DNA of 64,000 nucleotides. Source: Demetria terragena DSM 11295. Lineage in GTDB: Bacteria; Actinomycetota; Actinomycetes; Actinomycetales; Dermatophilaceae. Shown here in pieces: positions 60,514 through 64,000 of this stretch. The notes under the pieces are model-generated. The model ran no database searches and was not told where the DNA came from. It saw nothing but the letters and a program-made list of their open reading frames with translations. A program made the translations under genes and the position numbers. How positions within the stretch are numbered: the first letter of the stretch is position 1; the number at the start of each line of letters is the position of its first letter. The DNA is taken from positions 372,001 to 436,000 of the forward strand of contig NZ_AQXW01000003.1 of assembly GCF_000376825.1 (NCBI RefSeq). The letters run 5' to 3'.

Positions 60514-62349
60514 ATGGTGATGTCCCGCTCAGACGAGCGCCCGGATCTGTCGGTCATCGAGAATCGACTCCCAACCGTCGCTCATCTTTTTGTCGATCGC
60601 GTCAAGCGGAGCGGTGGGGAGAAGGCGTTCGGCCGGCCCGTTGGCGAGAGCGTCGAATGGTTGACCTGGAACCAGGCCGACGAGCGCGTACGCAACATTG
60701 GCGCTGGCCTGGTCGCGCTCGGGATCGAACCCCAAGACCGCGTCGCCATTGAGTCCAGCACCCGCCTGGAGTGGGCCCTGCTCGATCTCGGCGTCATGCT
60801 TGCGGGTGCCGCCACCACGACGATCTACCCCACGACGACCACCGAGGACGTACTGCACATCCTCGGTGACTCCGGCAGCCGGGTGCTGATTGCCGAGTCG
60901 GATGCCCACGTCGCGAACTTCAAGACGATTGCCTCGGACGCGCCAGAGGTCATCAAGGTCGTCACGATCGATGGGACCCCCGATGGTGATCAGGTCATCT
61001 CGCTCGATGACCTGGAAGCACAGGGTGCCGCCCTTCGCGCGGAGCAGCCGGATGTCCTCGAAAGCCGTATCGCCGGCTTGAAGCCCGAAGATCTCGCGAC
61101 CCTGATCTATACCTCCGGAACCACGGGACGCCCGAAGGGCGTACGCCTCCCGCATTCGTCCTGGACCTACGAAGCCGCCGCGGTGGATTCCACCGGTCTG
61201 CTGGACAAAGAAGACGTGCAGTTTCTGTGGCTGCCGCTGGCGCACGTCTTCGGCAAGGTGTTGCTGACGCTGCCTCTGCAGATCGGGTTCCCCACCGCGA
61301 TCGATGGCCGAGTCGACAAGATCATCGAGCACTTGCCCATCATCAAGCCGACCTGGATGGGGGCAGCGCCGCGCATCTTTGAGAAGGTTTACGGCCGCAT
61401 CACCACGATGATGGCGGATGAAGGCGGCGTGAAAGCCAAACTTTTCGACTGGGCTTCCGGCGTGGGGCGGGAGGCTGCCAAGCAGCGGGCAGATGGCGGA
61501 TCGGTCGGCGCGGCCACCAAGGCGCAACTGGCGCTCGCCGACAAGTTGGTGCTGCACAAGATCCGTGGTCGGTTCGGCGGCAACGTGCGATTCTTCATTT
61601 CCGGATCAGCTGCGCTCAACCCGGACGTCGCACACTGGTTCTCCGCGATGGGACTTCCTATCCTGGAGGGTTATGGATTGACCGAGACAAGTGCGGCCAC
61701 CTGCGTGAACCGGCCGTACTCCAACCAGACCGGCACCGTCGGCTGGCCATTGCCGGGCACCGAGGTCAAGACGGCCGAAGACGGCGAGATCCTCGTCAAG
61801 GGCCCCGGCGTCATGCAGGGTTATCGAAATCTCGACGACGTCACGTCCGAGACGCTGAAGGACGGCTGGTTCCACACCGGTGACATCGGCGAAGTGACCG
61901 AGACCGGGCACGTCCGTATCACCGACCGCAAGAAGGACTTGTTCAAGACCTCGAACGGCAAGTACGTCGCGCCGAGCAATATCGAGTCGATGTTCAAGGG
62001 CATCTGCCCCTTCGCCTCGCAATTGGTCGTGGAAGGCGACGGACGCAAGTTTGTGTCGGCCCTGATCACCCTGGACGAAGAGGGCATCGCCGGTTGGGCC
62101 GCGTCCAACGGCATGGAGGGGGCGGACTACCAGACCATCGTCACCTCCGAGGAGTGTCGCCGGATGGTGCAGGGCTATATCGATGAGCTCAACCGCAAGC
62201 TCAACCGGTGGGAGCAGATCAAGCGGTTCATCATCCTGCCGCGGGATCTCACCGTCGAGGAAGGCGAGATCACGCCGAGCCTCAAGCTCAAGCGCAAGGT
62301 GGTCACGACCCGGTACCGCGACGAGTTGGACGCGCTGTACGTCGATTAG
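60514..62349 (+). CDS. Long-chain fatty acid-CoA ligase (AMP-forming, FadD15-like)
   Basis: Predicted 611-aa ANL-superfamily ligase. The P-loop is TLIYTSGTTGRPKGVRLPHS, the adenylate motif is LEGYGLTETSAATCVNR, the hinge is DGWFHTGDIGEVTETGHVRI, and KKDLFKTSNGKYVAPSNIES and LTVEEGEITPSLKLKRK hold the C-terminal catalytic Lys region. The pattern is that of long-chain (FadD15/ACSL) enzymes. AGGAG at 60502-60506 sets ATG 60514. A two-part stem-loop follows the stop. Confidence 0.92.
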   Translation: MVMSRSDERPDLSVIENRLPTVAHLFVDRVKRSGGEKAFGRPVGESVEWLTWNQADERVRNIGAGLVALGIEPQDRVAIESSTRLEWALLDLGVMLAGAATTTIYPTTTTEDVLHILGDSGSRVLIAESDAHVANFKTIASDAPEVIKVVTIDGTPDGDQVISLDDLEAQGAALRAEQPDVLESRIAGLKPEDLATLIYTSGTTGRPKGVRLPHSSWTYEAAAVDSTGLLDKEDVQFLWLPLAHVFGKVLLTLPLQIGFPTAIDGRVDKIIEHLPIIKPTWMGAAPRIFEKVYGRITTMMADEGGVKAKLFDWASGVGREAAKQRADGGSVGAATKAQLALADKLVLHKIRGRFGGNVRFFISGSAALNPDVAHWFSAMGLPILEGYGLTETSAATCVNRPYSNQTGTVGWPLPGTEVKTAEDGEILVKGPGVMQGYRNLDDVTSETLKDGWFHTGDIGEVTETGHVRITDRKKDLFKTSNGKYVAPSNIESMFKGICPFASQLVVEGDGRKFVSALITLDEEGIAGWAASNGMEGADYQTIVTSEECRRMVQGYIDELNRKLNRWEQIKRFIILPRDLTVEEGEITPSLKLKRKVVTTRYRDELDALYVD

Positions 62350-62370
62350 CCACCGATTAGCCGTCGAGTG

Positions 62371-62416
62371 GGGGCAAATGAGGTGTGCGTACGCGCGTAC
62401 ACCCTGTATTTGCCCC
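62371..62416 (+). terminator. Two-part stem-loop after the acyl-CoA ligase gene
   Basis: GGGGCAAAT (62371-62379) pairs with ATTTGCCCC (62408-62416), and an inner stem joins 62382-62390 with 62395-62403 with two G-T pairs. It lies 21 nt after the stop codon and 58 nt before the next gene start. No T-tract. Confidence 0.65.
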
Positions 62417-62474
62417 TAGTCGGCGCGTGGGAATGTCTCGTCTATGCGGGGTGCGCGCACGTATTCTGAGCGGT

Positions 62475-64000
62475 ATGTCTGGTCACTCGCGCTTTGCCGA
62501 TCTCGAGCCATTGCTCGAGAAGGTCAGCAAACCCATCCAGTACGTCGGTGGTGAGCTCAACTCCCAGGTCAAGGACTGGGACTGCGGCGGGCGCAGCCCC
62601 GAGGGTGAAGAACTGACGACTCGTTGGGTGCTCCTTTACCCGGACGCCTACGAGGTCGGGCTGCCCAACCAAGGCGTCATGATCCTGTACGAAGTTCTCA
62701 ACGAGCACCCGCACGCGTTGGCTGAGCGGACCTACACCGTCTGGCCCGACATGGAGCAGGCCATGCGCGAGGCGGGAGTGCCGCAGCTGACGGTCGATGG
62801 TCACCGCCCGGTCGCCGACTTCGACGTTCTGGGGGTGTCGTTCTCGACTGAACTCGGCTACACCAACATGCTGACGACCTTGGACCTGGCAGGCATCCCG
62901 CTGCATGCTGCCGAGCGTGGCCTGGATGACCCGATCGTGCTGGCAGGCGGGCACGCCGCGTTCAACCCCGAGCCGGTGAGCGACTTCATCGACGCCGCGG
63001 TGGTCGGCGATGGTGAGCAGGCAGTCCTGACGATCACCAATCTCATCAAGGACTGGAAAGCACAGGGTCGGCCCGGGGGCCGAGCCGAGCTCTTGCTGCG
63101 TCTCGCGCGCACGGGTGGCGTCTATGTGCCCTCGTTGTACGACGTCTCCTACCTGCCGGATGGGCGGATTCAACGCGTAGCCCCAGCGCCGGGCGCGACC
63201 GGAGTGCCGTGGCGCGTCTCCAAGCACACGGTGATGGACCTGGACGAATGGCCCTACCCCAAGCAGCCACTCGTGCCACTCGCGGAGTCCGTTCATGAGC
63301 GCATGTCGGTCGAAATCTTCCGGGGATGCACCCGAGGGTGCCGCTTCTGCCAAGCGGGGATGATCACCCGGCCGGTGCGCGAGCGTTCGATCACCGGCAT
63401 CGGCGAGATGGTCGATAAAGGTTTGGCCGCAACGGGATTCGAAGAAGTTGGCCTGCTGTCGCTGTCGTCCGCCGACCACAGCGAGATCGCGGAGGTCGCC
63501 AAGGGCCTGGCCGACCGCTACGAGGGGACGCAGACAGGTTTGTCGCTGCCGTCGACCCGCGTGGATGCCTTCAATATCGACCTCGCCAACGAGCTCACCC
63601 GCAACGGCCGTCGCTCGGGTCTGACCTTTGCTCCCGAGGGCGGTAGCGAGCGAATCCGCAAGGTCATCAACAAGATGGTGTCCGAGCAGGACCTCATCAA
63701 TACGGTTGCTGCGGCCTACGGCGCCGGCTGGCGGCAGGTCAAGCTCTACTTCATGTGCGGGCTCCCGACCGAGACCGACGAGGACGTCCTGCAGATCGCG
63801 GATCTGGCCAAGCGGGTCATCGACACTGGTCGGGAGGTCAGTGGTCGCCGCGACATCCGGTGCACCGTGTCGATTGGCGGGTTTGTACCCAAACCGCACA
63901 CACCCTTCCAGTGGTGTGCACAACTGGGCGCCGAAGAAACCGACGCGCGCCTGACCAAACTCAAGGAAGCGCTTCGGTCAGACAAGCGTTATGGCTCGGC
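62475..64000 (+). CDS. B12-binding/radical SAM protein (TIGR03960 family), N-terminal part
   Basis: The first 508 residues are visible; the gene runs off the window. A B12-binding-like N-terminal domain (about 1-200) has WVLLYPDAYEVGLPNQGVMI and VLGVSFSTELGYTNMLTTLD and ends near VVGDGEQAVLTITNLI. The radical SAM core follows, with Cys285, Cys289 and Cys292 in EIFRGCTRGCRFCQAGMITR, the CxxxCxxC [4Fe-4S] motif. In other genomes this family precedes a DUF2344 gene and an RNase E/G gene, so those are the expected neighbours. Reaction unknown. ATG 62475 gives MSGHSRFADLEPLLEKVSK. Confidence 0.9.
   Translation, partial: MSGHSRFADLEPLLEKVSKPIQYVGGELNSQVKDWDCGGRSPEGEELTTRWVLLYPDAYEVGLPNQGVMILYEVLNEHPHALAERTYTVWPDMEQAMREAGVPQLTVDGHRPVADFDVLGVSFSTELGYTNMLTTLDLAGIPLHAAERGLDDPIVLAGGHAAFNPEPVSDFIDAAVVGDGEQAVLTITNLIKDWKAQGRPGGRAELLLRLARTGGVYVPSLYDVSYLPDGRIQRVAPAPGATGVPWRVSKHTVMDLDEWPYPKQPLVPLAESVHERMSVEIFRGCTRGCRFCQAGMITRPVRERSITGIGEMVDKGLAATGFEEVGLLSLSSADHSEIAEVAKGLADRYEGTQTGLSLPSTRVDAFNIDLANELTRNGRRSGLTFAPEGGSERIRKVINKMVSEQDLINTVAAAYGAGWRQVKLYFMCGLPTETDEDVLQIADLAKRVIDTGREVSGRRDIRCTVSIGGFVPKPHTPFQWCAQLGAEETDARLTKLKEALRSDKRYGS

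Noticed and set aside
1-64000. tRNA, rRNA or known riboswitch genes
   Set aside because: I looked for tRNA-like cloverleaf ends and conserved rRNA or riboswitch segments in the gaps between genes and saw none, but a covariance-model scan was not possible.

Overview
The window is high-GC DNA with dense gene packing, many 4-nt ATGA start/stop overlaps and many GTG starts. Its core gene order (dxr, site-2 protease, ispG, DUF4081 acetyltransferase, proS, rimP-nusA-ylxR-infB, rbfA-truB-ribF) is that of an actinobacterial chromosome. With mycothiol-type enzymes, FolP2, a DUF4439 lipoprotein and GGTCGAG/CTCGACC dispersed repeats, a Micrococcales-like actinobacterium is the best guess; this is an inference, as no rRNA gene is present. 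I saw no tRNA, rRNA, phage, transposase or CRISPR array.

Layout. 1-3.1 kb: end of an ABC ATPase gene, an MFS permease and a ThrE-type exporter, all minus strand. 3.1-7.7 kb: propionyl/acetyl-CoA ligase, then a minus-strand pair (saccharopine-dehydrogenase-like reductase, ATP-grasp protein). 7.84-8.42 kb: dispersed-repeat block. 8.4-13.7 kb: histidine kinase, response regulator, ABC ATPase and FtsX-type permease, one signalling/efflux module with a palindromic candidate operator between regulator and transporter. 13.7-17.2 kb: class III aminotransferase with Lrp regulator, divergent from serine deaminase. 17.2-20.2 kb: secreted Cys protein, MauE-thioredoxin fusion and AraC regulator in one operon. 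20.2-20.5 kb: AT-rich divergent promoter region. 20.5-24.0 kb: HPrK-like/PqqD fusion, then a WXG/YxxxE-type cassette that looks like type VII secretion substrates plus a partner. 24.0-30.2 kb: dxr, site-2 protease, LD-carboxypeptidase, SseB-like protein, ispG, DUF402 protein. 30.2-31.1 kb: second large repeat block. 31.1-34.9 kb: copper operon csoR-copZ-His-rich exported protein-copA. 35-43.5 kb: acetyltransferase, PPOX protein, FolP2, cysteine-desulfurase-like protein, MDMPI-like protein, ABC1 kinase, prolyl-tRNA synthetase. 43.5-43.8 kb: third repeat block with a 113-bp tandem duplication. 43.8-49.3 kb: minus-strand accessory genes (CapA-like lipoprotein, DHFR-like reductase with AraC-DinB fusion, spermidine-synthase-like protein, APH-like kinase, DUF4439 lipoprotein). 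49.3-59.3 kb: translation and RNA genes with an inserted methyltransferase gene and a divergent LysE/LysG pair. 59.3-64 kb: rodA-like gene, long-chain acyl-CoA synthetase, and the start of a B12-binding/radical SAM gene that runs off the window.

The most interesting part is 17.2-24.0 kb. Two divergent operons share an AT-rich control region. One pairs an exported four-Cys protein with its own membrane thiol redox protein. The other holds a degenerate HPr-kinase-like protein with a PqqD-like tail upstream of a small YxxxE protein, a WXG-containing 420-aa protein with a glycine-rich hydrophobic C-terminus, and an acidic partner with EspG-like or immunity-like character. The second theme is one dispersed repeat family that forms three blocks and has supplied the last 15 codons of an ATP-grasp gene.
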